Assembly (NCBI RefSeq): GCF_040954645.1
Contig: NC_092811.1
Location: 84,143,063 to 84,207,062, forward strand
Length of the DNA stretch: 64,000 nucleotides
Direction of reading: 5' to 3'
Source of the DNA: Diabrotica undecimpunctata
Lineage: Eukaryota > Arthropoda > Insecta > Coleoptera > Chrysomelidae
Part shown: positions 33,798 to 44,892 of the stretch, piece by piece
Position numbering within the stretch: the stretch's first letter is position 1
Layout: every line of letters begins with the position of its first letter
The notes under the pieces: model-generated
The model's input: only the letters and a program-made list of their open reading frames with translations
Database searches by the model: none
What the model was told of the DNA's origin: nothing
Program-made: the position numbers and the translations under genes

Positions 33798-33933
33798 TGC
33801 GCAATTCTTAGTCTTCACTGGCGGTTGTCGCCTAAACGTGCTTATCGGCTTAGTTACTATTATTATTTGTTAGTCCCTTCACGAGTGCTAGAACATAGTT
33901 TTAATCGTGACGTGAACCCATTATTTATAAAAA

Positions 33934-35084
33934 TGAATCCTTCAAAGAAATCAAAAGTTTATCACTTTCATATAGAGTGGGAAGATTGTGTCACGCAAGT
34001 ATCGCAGTTGGAAAAACAAGTAACGTCGAAAGACATTTTAATAGTACTCATCCGAAAATAAACACGGAATATCCCGCCAATAGTAGCATCCGAAAAGAGA
34101 AAGTGAAACAGTTGAAAAATCAATTACTTAGGCAGCACTCTATATTATTACAAGTCAGCGATAAAACTAAAGCCACCACTCTAGCTTCTTACAAAGTGTC
34201 TCAAGTTATTGCCAAAAAGAAGAAACCCTTTGAAGATGGCGAGTACATCAAGGAATGTTCTGTAGAAGCTGCAAACTGCCTATTTGAAGGTTTTAAAAAT
34301 AAATACGAAATAATGTCGGCTATAAACTCCCTCCAGCTTTCAGCGCGAACCGTAACTAGACGAGTGGAAAATATGTCAGAAGATGTTGTTTCCCAGATGA
34401 AAACGGACTTACAGCGATGTATTTTCTTCTCCTTGCAATTTGACGAGTCCACAGATATTAGTGATACGTCCCAACTAGTCATATTTGTCTGAACGATATT
34501 CGATGATTTTACTGGTAAGGAAGAACTTGTTAAAATTATTCCTTTAAAGGGCGGACTCGAGGTGAATACATATTTTCTTCCGTTCGAGATTATTTTATCT
34601 CTGAAAACAATCCACTTCAGAAACTGGTTGGCATTACAACTGACGGAGCCCCAGCATTTACTGGAGTGCATAACGGATTCATTGCCCTTTGCCGCAAAGA
34701 TAACACGTTTCCAAATTTTTTATCATACCACTGCATCGTGCATCAGCAAGCACTTTGTGGTAAAGAAAAACGTATTCTTCAACTGATTTCCGAAGTAAAG
34801 TCATTCATTGCGAAACTTGAACTATGGGAAAAAATCTACTGGAAGGAAATTTAAAACATTTTCCTTGTATAAAAAAAGTAATCGAAAAAGAAGTAGTAAA
34901 CGTTCAACCTTACACAGGAGAGGGGCATATAGAAATGTTGACCAGACTGAGGCATGAATTCGATACCCGATTTAGTGACTTCAACAAAATTAAAGCTATT
35001 GCTCAGTTTGTATCTTATCCGTACATGCCCCTGGATGCAGAAAGCTTATCCCAAACCATCGAACAGTATTTCAGCGAAAGCTGA
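33934..35084 (+). pseudogene. hAT transposase relic (GTF2IRD2/ZBED-like branch)
   Basis: It starts at ATG 33934 (MNPSKKSKVYHFHIEW). The frame shifts within the BED-like zinc region, then runs SSIRKEKVKQLKNQ, KVSQVIAKKKKPFEDGEYIK and ECSVEAANCL, followed by QLSARTVTRRVENMSEDVV. The first catalytic block is SLQFDESTDISDTSQLVIF. After a stop and frame changes come ITTDGAPAFTGVHNGF (second catalytic block), then SYHCIVHQQALCGKE, and YPYMPLDAESLSQTIEQYF. The C-terminal dimerisation domain with the catalytic glutamate is missing, cut by the LINE tail at about 35085. Confidence 0.85.
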
Positions 35085-35765
35085 GCTACCAAGGCTGGCC
35101 TAGATATTAACCTCGCGAAAACACAGTACCTATCTACAAGTGAAGAAGACATAGAAGATCTACAGATTGATGACAACGTAACAATCAAAGGAAAGGATAA
35201 ATTCAAATACTTAGGGTTTATAATCACGAAAAAGGCAACAACAGAGGTAGAAATTACACAAAGATTAGGACAAACAAGAACAGCAATCCGACAACTTAAC
35301 TCAGTATGGTGGGATATACACCTAAATATGAAGACAAAAACACAGATTTATAAAACATTAGTGCGAAGTATTATGACATATGGGGCTGAAAATTGCATCA
35401 TAAACAAGAAAAACAGCAGTAAGATAGTAGCAACAGAGATGGAATGCCTGCGAAGATGTTGCAGAGTAACAATAATGGATAGGAAAAGTAATGACGAAAT
35501 AAAGCAAAGAACATCAATAGAAACAGACATACTAACATACATAGAACAAAAAAGACTAAAGTGGTATGGACATGTAAGAAGAACTAGTGACAGCAGATGG
35601 ATAAAGAGAATAACCGAATGGAGCCCCATAGGAAGGAGGAAAAGAGGAAGACCCCGAAAATCCTGGAGGAACGAAGTAGACGATGCCAAGAGTAAGAGAG
35701 GCCTAAACGATGGAGAATGGAATAACAGAGAGAGATGGAAACGGTTGAGCGAGGGAAGGCAGTGA
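35085..35765 (+). pseudogene. RTE-like LINE RT tail inserted in the hAT element
   Basis: The frame begins ATKAGLDINLAKTQYLST, the end of the RT palm/thumb, continues [62 protein letters not shown] and [16 protein letters not shown], and stops at 35763. It is 5' truncated and lacks the catalytic motif. It is uninterrupted for over 220 codons, so it is younger than its hAT host. An (AT)n tail follows, which suggests the insertion ended at or created an AT array. Confidence 0.88.
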
Positions 35766-35779
35766 ATACTATAGAATCC

Positions 35780-35828
<49 letters not shown>

Positions 35829-35838
35829 TGTTAATATG

Positions 35839-35897
<59 letters not shown>
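35780..35897. repeat. (AT)n microsatellite after the LINE tail
   Basis: Two AT tracts (35780-35823 and 35843-35896) separated by AAATATGTTAATATGTATG. Confidence 0.93.
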
Positions 35898-35899
<2 letters not shown>

Positions 35900-36037
35900 C
35901 ACCATGTTTAGTTTTTACTTCCTGTTCTCTTAAGTGTACGTCTATAATAAAGGTTTTTCAAACAATTATTTAAAACAATCTTTGGTGCTTGGAATTTTTT
36001 TAGTAGCTCTTTCCTGTAGTGTGGTTGCCGACCCCTG

Positions 36038-36045
36038 ATCTAGAA
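36038..36045. repeat. 8-bp target-site duplication of the hAT element, right
   Basis: ATCTAGAA, identical to 32571-32578. Confidence 0.9.
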
Positions 36046-36129
36046 AATCAACATCTAAAGTATTTACGGACATAAAATTCGATGGGAATGAACAGTTCAT
36101 GGAAAACGTGAAGAGCAGGGACGATGTCC

Positions 36130-36737
36130 AGGGGTCGTATTTTCGAATTCATTCTAGCATATTTCGCATACGAAATCAGAAGAAATTTGCTCGAAATCGA
36201 CTCGAATGGGTCTGAACCATTCGAATTTCGATGCTAGTATACGATCAAAGTAATTGTTGTCATTTCAGTTGTCACTGGGCCCGTATACGTCAGATAAGAT
36301 TTCAGGTGATAGTTTTTAATCGTTGTTATATACAATATTTTTGCATTGAACTTTGTTTTCAAAAACCGGTTTAAATAATTTTTAATAGCAAGAAATATAG
36401 TTAATGTCCTTGCAGAGGCGTAAATATCAGCGGCACAAAGAGGCAGAGATTACCCTTCCTTTCTTAACCCTTCAAAAGGATTATTCATATAAACAATTTC
36501 AAAAATTATACAGATTAACAAAGCCCCTCACAATGTAGTTGATAGGCTTGAATAGCTCTTTTTTTCTTTGAGTTTTCGTTGTTCGAATTTGCAGTGTTGC
36601 CTGTGCAAATTCTTCTCCTATACGTATAACATTTCGAAGGACGTTCAAAAATACACATTCAGATTCGTATATGAAATGTTTCATTCGAATTAACTGGTAT
36701 ACGAAAAAATTCGATTTATTTCGAAAATATGACCTCA
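36130..36737. mobile_element. MITE-like inverted-repeat element
   Basis: The left GGGTCGTATTTTCGAATT is matched on the opposite strand by GAGGTCATATTTTCGAAAT at the right end. Further in, both sides have CGTATAC/GTATACG and TTCGAAT-type motifs. No TSD could be settled and there is no coding frame. It is probably an old non-autonomous DNA transposon of about 600 bp. Confidence 0.5.
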
Positions 36738-36783
36738 ATAGAAAATTGTAAAGCTAAACTACTAATATATTGTGGAAAATGAA

Positions 36784-37032
36784 TTAATTTCCTAACTTAG
36801 CTTCATGTTTGTCTTTTTCCATTTCATCTGTCCTGTCCTGTCTACGTTTCTGATGAGCTTGCCATGAGTTTTTTGTTATGTTTCCACTTCTGTAGCTACG
36901 ACAGCTGTTACACTGGCCCTTATAGCCATTCTTATTCGGAAAATGTGAAATGTTTTGTTTAGCAATTATTTCTGAGAACTTCTTTCTGTCAATATAAGAA
37001 ACGCTTTCGGCTTTGTATTTACTAAGATACAA
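36784..37032 (-). CDS. Cys-containing ORF fragment, probably transposon-derived
   Basis: 82 codons on the - strand. The middle reads NGYKGQCNSCRSYRSGN followed by a charged helix-like WQAHQKRRQDRTDEMEKDKH. A C-x2-C pair before a Lys/Glu-rich WxxHxxR helix resembles a segment repeated in uncharacterised insect transposon proteins, but I cannot assign the family. It is probably a fragment or exon, not a whole gene. Confidence 0.35.
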   Translation of the reverse strand: MYLSKYKAESVSYIDRKKFSEIIAKQNISHFPNKNGYKGQCNSCRSYRSGNITKNSWQAHQKRRQDRTDEMEKDKHEAKLGN

Positions 37033-37986
37033 CTTGAAAACAGCAATTGTATATGATTTTCAAATATAGTTTAAATGAATGTTTTCTAGCGTAATGCGGC
37101 TTTATAGGCTAAAAATTTTGTAGAAAGATGATTTCCTTGCTAGTTCAGGTCGGTTACTTACTTGTTTATTACACTGATCTGCTAGACGAGCTAGACAAGG
37201 GATGTTATAAGAACTTTGTTAACACCATATCTGAACTATTTTGTAATTGATACCAAGTATATTCAAAAATATTTGTCGATAAACTTATGTGTGAATAATT
37301 ACACATATAAATATTTTTCTAATAATTAGTTTAATGATAAAACACGTAAATACAAACTACATTTACATTGCACGTTAATATATAGAAGTCTGTCACTTGT
37401 GCTTGAGGATTCTGGAGTGTCATCAGGTTTCGTTGGGAAAAGGAAGCGTTCCATCGTTGCATGGAAGAGGGAAGCAGCAGAGTATATACCCCACTAGTAA
37501 GGTAACTCCCATAGAAAGTTTTGGGAGAGAGTTTCTAGTGCCAAATACGGACGGGCCGAAACTAATTTCATTTGACGGCAAATTCAAAACGTAGGTTCTG
37601 AATTTTAGGCGACAAATTCGAAAAATATTCTCTGAATTTTAGGCGCCAAAATTCAAAAAGTATGCTTTTAATGAAAAGTAAATATAGTCATAAAATAAGA
37701 AATAAAAACTTATTCTATGCCAAAAAATATATTCTCTCTGTCCAAAAATATAGTATACACTTACACATTTTTATATATAAATGTATAACATAATATCTGA
37801 TACAGAGAGAGTTAGTATGGTACAGGAAAGTTTTTATTTAATATTTTATGATTATATCTGTTTTCCATTACATTAACAAAGCAAAGTCCCAAAAGCAACA
37901 AAATAAAACACAGATATCCACTTGTTTATTTGTATAATTTTCTTTGGTAAAGTATTGGCAACAAATATCCTCCTCCTCCTCATTCA
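37033..37986. other. AT-rich region without a recognised gene
   Basis: A 66-codon frame at 37397-37594 has no recognisable domain. At about 37590-37670 a block containing TCTGAATTTTAGGCG is tandemly duplicated. A short inverted repeat, TTCTCTCTGT near 37731 and ACAGAGAGAG near 37801, may belong to another small element. Confidence 0.35.
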
Positions 37987-38229
37987 TTAACCCTTAACTG
38001 GTGACGTGCCGTCAAAATGACATATCGCAACAGCGTGTTAATTCGAGATCCCCACTTACTCTAAATTTGTACGGTCGATACTCTCAGTACCTTTCAGTTT
38101 AGTCATCGAAAGTACTTTCTTTCTTTCTTTCTCCCCTTCCTTTTACCCTATCAGGGTGTCGGATTTGGGCTAGCTATTTTAATTTCCATTTACCCACCTC
38201 TTCCATTATTTTCTGTTTCCTGTCATTAT

Positions 38230-40150
38230 TTTTAATTCCTCAAGTGATTTTTGTTTAAGTTTTCCCGTCTCTACTACTTGCTGTATCCATTTTTTTCTTG
38301 GTCTGCCTCTGTTACTATCTACTGTCTACTACTTGCTGTATCCATTTTTTTCTTGGTCTGCCTCTTTTTCTTTTTCCGAAGTTTTTTGCTTCATAAATTT
38401 TTCTTGTTATTCTATTTCTGTCTTCCCAGTCTAAATGCCGTTTGTTCTTCTTCCAATACCATTTCTACTTCTTATTTCAGTCTCTTCTCTATTATTTTCG
38501 TATATATTTTAAAGCATACCGATGACAGACATATTGCTCTATAGTTGACGCAGTTTACATGTTCTCCTTTTTTGTGTATTGGCACGATGATATTGTTCTG
38601 CCAGTCTTTAGGGATGTTTTTCCCACGCCTCTTTATATATTTTCCATAGCCAGTTTATTCCTTCTTCTCCCATGTATTTTATCATTTCCGGTTCAATTTC
38701 ATCATCTCCACCTGTCTTGTTTTATATTTGATAATGCTTCTATTACTTCTTCTCTACTTATTTGCTCTGGCTCTGTGTTTTCTTCGCCTTCATTGATTAT
38801 ATTGCCTTCCTTTATCACTTCGGTATCAAATTTTTTCTCATAATATTCTTTCCATATCCTAGCTATTTGTTCTGGGCTTATTTGTATTTGATTTGAAGTA
38901 TCTCTTACTGCGTTTATTTCCTGTCGTTTTCCCTGCCTTATGTGTCGTATTGTCGTCCAAAAGTTTCTATTATTTGTTATATATTCTTCCTGAAGTTCTT
39001 CTCCAAATTCTTTCCATGTTTTTGCTTTTGCTTGTGTGACTGTCTTTTATGCCAATGGTCTCTGCCTATACTATTCTTCTTTATCTTCTTCTAATCCCGT
39101 TTCGATGTATTTTTTTCATGCTATTTTCTTCTTTTTATTTCTGTCTTCACTTCTTTATTCCACCATCTTGTCCTTTTCAACTGTTTATTATATTTTTTGA
39201 TTCCACACACTTCAGTTGCTGTTGTCTTTAATACTTCACTGTATGTATTCTATCTTTCTTTCATTGTCCATGTTTCTTTTTGGCACTCTATTTGTCTCAG
39301 TCTTTTGTTAGTTTCCTCCGCGTAAAATTCTCGCACACTTTTTATCTTTAATTTGTTTACATTTACTTTCTTGTACTCTTGTCTTTCCACTTCCTCCATT
39401 TTTTCATCCTTCAGTTTTGCAGTGACCATCCTGTGTTGTGTAGACAGTTCGGGTTCCTTTTCCGTTAAGATGTTTTTTTATATTTTGTTCTAGGTTTCTC
39501 GTATAGACTATATAGTCGATCAAGCTTTTCGCATTTCCCTCTTCAGCCACAAATGTATATTTGTCGTTAATGGTTTGTTCACTGAATGTGTTTCCTATTA
39601 TCAGGTCATTTGTTTGGCAGAATTCCAGCATTTTAATTTCATTTCTATTTAATGTTTGTTCCCCATATTCTCCAATGCATCCTAATCCCCTGGTAATGTC
39701 CTTACCTATTCTTGAATTTTAATCGTCTAAGATTATTATTTTTTCTCTTGTCTCTCTTAATTTGTCTAATGTGTTTTGGAGTTAGTTGTAGAATTCTATC
39801 ATTATCTCTTCTTCATTACCTTCTATTGGTCCGTATATTTGTATTATTCCTATCTTGTCTTTTAGTTCTATTTGGGCTGTGATTATTCTAGATGATACTG
39901 CTTCGTAGTTTGTTATTCTTGATTCTATTCATTTATTCACTATTATACCGACTCCTTCTTTTGCTCTGTGACCCTGTGGTACTCCGGAATAATATAGACT
40001 ATATTTCTCATTGATATTGATGTGTCCTTTCCCTATCTTTTTTGTCTCGCTTATTCCCATTATTTGTTCTTCATTTTTTCCATTTCTTCCGTAGCTTCTA
40101 TTTCCTTGCCGATCAGAGATGTCACATTCCATGTCGCTATTCCTATATGA
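38230..40150 (-). pseudogene. LINE ORF2: endonuclease and partial RT
   Basis: The - strand frame near 40150 starts TWNVTSLI-like sequence and continues MGISETKKIGKG and GVPQGHRAKEGVGIIVNK, the conserved opening of an AP-type LINE endonuclease. 39631-39404 gives CQTNDLIIGNTFSEQ and KSLIDYIVYTR, the later endonuclease motifs. Further on, with many stops, the RT start is seen ([20 protein letters not shown] and YRAICLS near 38510-38640). The catalytic RT motif lies beyond the truncated end. Confidence 0.72.
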
Positions 40151-40588
40151 TTTGTCTTGTTAAGATGTATTTCCTTATTACTATAATCTTCTTCTCCATT
40201 ATTGGTGTTAACGTTGATTTCATGCTCCCTGGTTTTTGTATTAACATTATATCCGTTATTTATTTTATTACCGTTTTTATTTTTAATGTTAATATTTAAT
40301 TTTTCCCTACCTTCATTACTAATGCTTTATTTATTTTATTACCGTTTTTATTTTTAATGTTAATATTTAATTTTTCCCTACCTTCATTACTAATGGTATG
40401 CCCATTTTTGATATTCCCCCTAACTATAATATTATCACTACTGTTAGTATGCCTAATACCCATATTCCTATCACAAGTCATATTTCTAATGGGATACTTA
40501 TCATTTACATTTCTAATCCTATTCCTATTACTACTTAAAACTAAACATTTATCATCATTTTCCGGTTTATTTTGTAATTCTTCTTTCT

Positions 40589-41468
40589 CTATTCGTTGCT
40601 TGACCTCTCCTTGTTTCTTTTTATGTTGCTCTGGTAGTTTTTAGAACTTACCATTTCCACTACTTTTTCTTCTTTATAGCACCATATCCATTCCTTGCCG
40701 TCTACTGTGATTTTATTGTATCCTATTTTGACCATTTTTCCATTTTCCCTCATTTCTCTTGCTTTATCTCTTAAAGCTTTCATTTTCTCTCTCTCTCCTT
40801 TTGTGAGATCCTCTGTAATCCATATTTTTTCGGTCTTCACATTCTTAAGTTTGTATTTGTTTTTTAAGAATGTTATTTTTACTTCTTCGCTTTTTAGTTC
40901 AATTAAGCATGTTTTAAGCAAAAGACAGTTAAGATTTGATTTCACGTACAGGGAGCTTGCGCATCCCTTTATACGTATTTCGGCCCAATAGTACTCATCA
41001 GAACGGCTTTCGCAAACGCTCTGAATGTGAAATAAATCTTTTCTGTCTTAGGAAGCAACTCTAACATGGCTTCGTATAGACGCAATGTAGCGACATCTGA
41101 TAATAAAAAAATTGGTTTCGAAAATTAGTCTACGATTTGATTATATTCTTCTTTCTTTTTTCTTTGTCTAATCTTTTCAATAAGCGTTTTAGATCATTTA
41201 ATTCTTCCGGTATCTTTTTGTTATCGGTTTTGGTTAGTTTGTTTTCTCTTTTCAATTCTTCTTTCTCTTTTGTCCATTCTTGCTTCACCCTTTCTATTTT
41301 CAGTTTTATGATTTTAATTTCTTCATTATTTAGTTTTATCTCTTCTTTAACTTCATTTATATATCTTCTGATCTCCTTATTTTCTTCCTTCATTTCTGTT
41401 TTCAGCTCTTTTATTTCCGTTTTAATCTCCTTATTTATTTCTTCTAGTAGTTTCTTTAGTTCTTCCAT
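40589..41468 (-). pseudogene. LINE ORF1: coiled coil plus RNA-binding-like domain
   Basis: The frame 41468-41130 is almost pure Lys/Glu heptad sequence (EIKTEIKELKTEMKEENKE and similar), a strong coiled coil as in LINE ORF1 trimers. After a break, the frame 40945-40589 gives VKITFLKNKYKLKNVKTEKI, then WITEDLTKGEREKMKALRDK, VKIGYNKITVDGKEWIW: the RRM/C-terminal type region that follows the coiled coil. It would be a nucleic-acid chaperone of the LINE RNP. One frame break near 41000-41120 separates the two parts. Confidence 0.65.
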
Positions 41469-41585
41469 TTCGCGATTTTTTAAGTTATCCTTTGGAGGTG
41501 TCCTTAACGAAGCTTTGCTCCTTTTGAAGGCTTCCTCCTCGTCGGATGAGGACAGATAAGACAGAAAAACCTGCCTTATCTGTCC

Positions 41586-41690
41586 GCCAAGTATAAAAAA
41601 AGAACTTCTTATGTGTGTGTTGAATGCAAGAGACCAACTTGTTTGGACTGTTTAAAAAAAATTTGTAATACTTGTTACAGTCTACGCTAA
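41586..41690 (+). pseudogene. piggyBac transposase C-terminal cysteine-rich tail
   Basis: 34 codons ending in TAA: AKYKKRTSYVCVECKRPTCL followed by DCLKKICNTCYSLR. The CxxC-x4-CxxC-x4-CxxC pattern is the C-terminal zinc-binding domain of piggyBac transposases, which binds the subterminal DNA. It is the only transposase piece left in the element and confirms the + orientation of the 37987-49162 piggyBac. Confidence 0.8.
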
Positions 41691-42001
41691 GAATCGTATG
41701 CTTTTATTTATTCTATACATATTTTTGCCTAAGTTTACCCATTGCATTTTTCTAAGTAAAGCAAAGAAGTGATTTGTAAATGGACTACCCTTTAGAATGT
41801 TTTGTAATTAAATTTATTGTTTTGTGAGAAAATTTTAGTAAAACGTTTAACTAGTGAATCTTTGTTTTTTTTTTGTTGACGCTATACTCTGGCTTATCTA
41901 AATAAATACTTAAATCAGTTGCAACAATTGTTTTAAGAGAATGACACTTTACGAGGTGTATTTAAGCATTAGTAATTAAAAAATAAAAACATTCGCAATT
42001 T

Positions 42002-43119
42002 TGTAACGCTTGCCGTGCTACAATAATATTACAAGGCCAGAATCGCTCGTTGTCGAAGAGAATAGGGCGGGGTTATAGAAACTATATCGTATTTTAAATT
42101 CAAGCACAATTAGATAATATGAAATTATTATTTATTATTGGACGCCACCCCTGGTTTATCCTCGAAGGGGAAGAGCAAAAAAAAATTAAGATTTATTGAA
42201 AGTTTACAAGAAAACTATTCTTTATTATTTCTTAGTAATGAACAAAAAGAAAACATTAAAAGTTACGTCATCTCAAAGGGATACCAAAATATTATTTTAT
42301 GTTAACATTATCATAAACAAAAAATCTTTGTATCGTATTAAATTAAGAATTGGTTATAAAGAAAATGAATGTATATATATATATTAACCCCAAATTTCGA
42401 AATTTGTTTACATTGAAAATAATATAGTTATTTATCAACTAGGAACAATGAAGAAAATAAACCTTTAAATTAAATTAGAACACTTCACTATATTTTCATT
42501 TTTTTTTGAGTTCATAATCATTTCTGTTGTCTTGAAAGTAGGTATAATAAAAATTGGTACAACCTTAATCTGCTCTGTTTCTCTTCTTATTTAATCAGTC
42601 ACCAAATAAACCATTGATTCAGCTACGTACTATATAAAATCACCACCATCCTAGATAAGAGGGGTTAGGGATTCCAAAAAAAGATACTGCTACTGGGCCA
42701 TGATCTGGAATAACTCCATAGCAATACTATCTTGCGACGAGTATTAGAAATATAATATCAGCATTATAGCCTCTCCAATAAGGGTCTAAAAAAATAAATA
42801 TCTATCTGAAATATGGACAAAAAAAGGATTTATTTGCTCACCTCTGAATTGAGACCCACTTTGGAAACACGTCTTAACGGTTGGACGGTCTTAACAGAAA
42901 AGAGCGAAGCGCTATCATGGCGCCTGAATCTGGAAATTGGGCGTGAGTGACAAGTTGAAAAATATGCTCATCTACCGGATATATTTGGGAATTACAGAAG
43001 AATCCTTGAGTCGGCTACAGGTAGGTACTTGACAGATAGATGGGGCTATTAGTTTTATTAAAAAAAAATATAATCGAAATATATAATGAGTTTCTTTTAA
43101 ATCTTTTGAAACGGTTACA
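42002..43119 (-). repeat. LTR (3' LTR in element orientation)
   Basis: 1118 bp, TG...CA ends. Compared with the other LTR, I see two substitutions (GAGGGGTT against GAGTTGTT near 42660) and two short-repeat length changes ((TA)n near 42375, T-run near 42500). Confidence 0.92.
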
Positions 43120-44807
43120 CAGCCCTCCCCACGATTTCAACTGGGTACCAGCGTGGAATCGGACTAGGCATGGTGGCACACCATACTAACCTTTTCAAAA
43201 GTGGGAATAGATATACGGAGAGGTAAGACAAACAGAATGGACAAATATAGCTACAATCTGGATTCACAGAATCCTTCTTTCACAACTCACGTGGGAACAA
43301 CTCAAAGATTTCAGAACAAAGCGAAACAGAACGCATAGAAATGACTCAACTATAAAAATGTAAACAAAAAAAATTGCATGCTCACTCTCAAAATGCATAG
43401 GGTATTTCACCTATAACCAATATCATGAACAAAGCGGAATAAAACAAAACATATCTACAAATCATTATTTGAGACCAAATGCTCGCATTCAATCGAAACA
43501 ATATAATTAAGATATTATTTGAAATTTCATAAGTAATATAAAGCAAAACATACTAGTGTTGTCACCAAGATACAAAACAGATAATTTACTGCGTAGTCGT
43601 TATGAGACCTAACACAATAAAACACAAAAAAAAAATAATGTTATCGTTTGTTCGGAAGCGTAGAGTCTTTCATCTATGACTTAATCCACGAATAACATAA
43701 GAATAATAATACAATCGTATCATTAACGCCATAAGATACAAAATACAAATGTGTCATCGTTTGTTCGGAAGCATAGAGTCTTTCATCTATGACTTAATCC
43801 ACGAATAACATAAGGTAATAACGCAGCGCGTCATTATAGACACATTTAGAAATACACAAATAAAAGGAAAGAGTTACTAATAGTTCAAAATTGGGTACAT
43901 TAAAGTTCTACAAAGACAAGCCTTAATAAGTTTACTGGGAAAGGTAGACATCAGAATTTCTGTAAGACACATCTATATTTAGAAACAAAAAAAAAGGCTG
44001 ATGTTTAGTTATTAGTATGACAACTAGAATTTGTGATAACTAACGTGTATCATCCGCCTATAATAGGGACAACATTGGTAGGTCAACTTCGGGTAGGGTC
44101 AACTTCGGGTAGGGTCAACTCCGGGTAGGGTCTAAATAATTCTAGATTACATAACTAAACAAGTATTGGAGAACTAAAAAAGTTTCCTGACGCGGGAGGC
44201 TGTTATTCTAGATTTATTACTGAAATAAAATTATGAATGGCTTATCATTCCGACGAGTCAACTAGCGGGAATCCGCTTACTTCATCCCTAGCCTTCCTCA
44301 GTGTCTGGCCATTCAGAATATAGGATGTTAGACAGCAATAATCTTTTCAAACATTATTTTGGGGGGTTTCGAATAGAGAGTCGAAATTCTAAGGTCTTCA
44401 CACTAAGAGTAAAACTTAGGCAAAATGAACAGATACTATAATGAACTATCATTGGTAACTAGACAGAGGAATCTTGATATCTTTGGTATAGATACCAAAA
44501 AAAATTACTTGGATTTATAAGTCCGTAAAATAAGATAAATTGAATTTTGTATCCACTTGAAGACAACTAAAGGTATGTACAATTCATTGTAATATAAACT
44601 ACCATAAGCATAAAAATATCACATTCTACCAAGGCATTCTAAAAATAAAATGAGATTAAATTTTGCAAACACCCTTAAAATCAATATAGGTTCTTGGTCG
44701 GGGTAGCACAAACTCAAGATCTCGATCAATACAAACTAGAGAGAGAATAATACCGAAGTAGAATAAGATAAGATAAAAATAAAATTTATGTCGAAAAGAA
44801 ATACGAC

Positions 44808-44892
<85 letters not shown>

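Larger units (their letters stand above)
32579..36037 (+). mobile_element. hAT transposon with intact ends and 8-bp TSD
   Basis: Termini CAGGGGTCGGCAAC and its complement GTTGCCGACCCCTG are flanked by the perfect 8-bp duplication ATCTAGAA. The 3459-bp element has a transposase relic on the + strand and contains two later insertions: a hAT MITE at 32887-33797 and a LINE tail with its AT tract at about 35085-35897. Confidence 0.93.
38130..41560 (-). mobile_element. Decayed LINE inside the piggyBac element
   Basis: From 5' (41560) to 3' (about 38130) on the - strand: coiled-coil ORF1, an ORF1 second domain, endonuclease, RT N-terminal part, and a (GAAA)n-type tail visible as TTTC repeats at about 38114-38130. 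Two recent tandem duplications are visible inside: about 53 bp at 38272-38378, with TACTTGCTGTATCC repeated, and about 66 bp at 40255-40390, with ATTTATTTTATTACCG repeated. Confidence 0.75.

Noticed and set aside
38251..40991. Hydrophobic, Phe/Ser-rich + strand ORFs resembling membrane proteins
   Set aside because: The - strand carries LINE ORF1/ORF2 motifs; T-rich antisense of A-rich coding gives spurious hydrophobic frames.
41137..41559. Ser/Phe-rich + strand ORF of 140 codons
   Set aside because: It is the shadow of the Lys/Glu coiled-coil ORF1 on the - strand.
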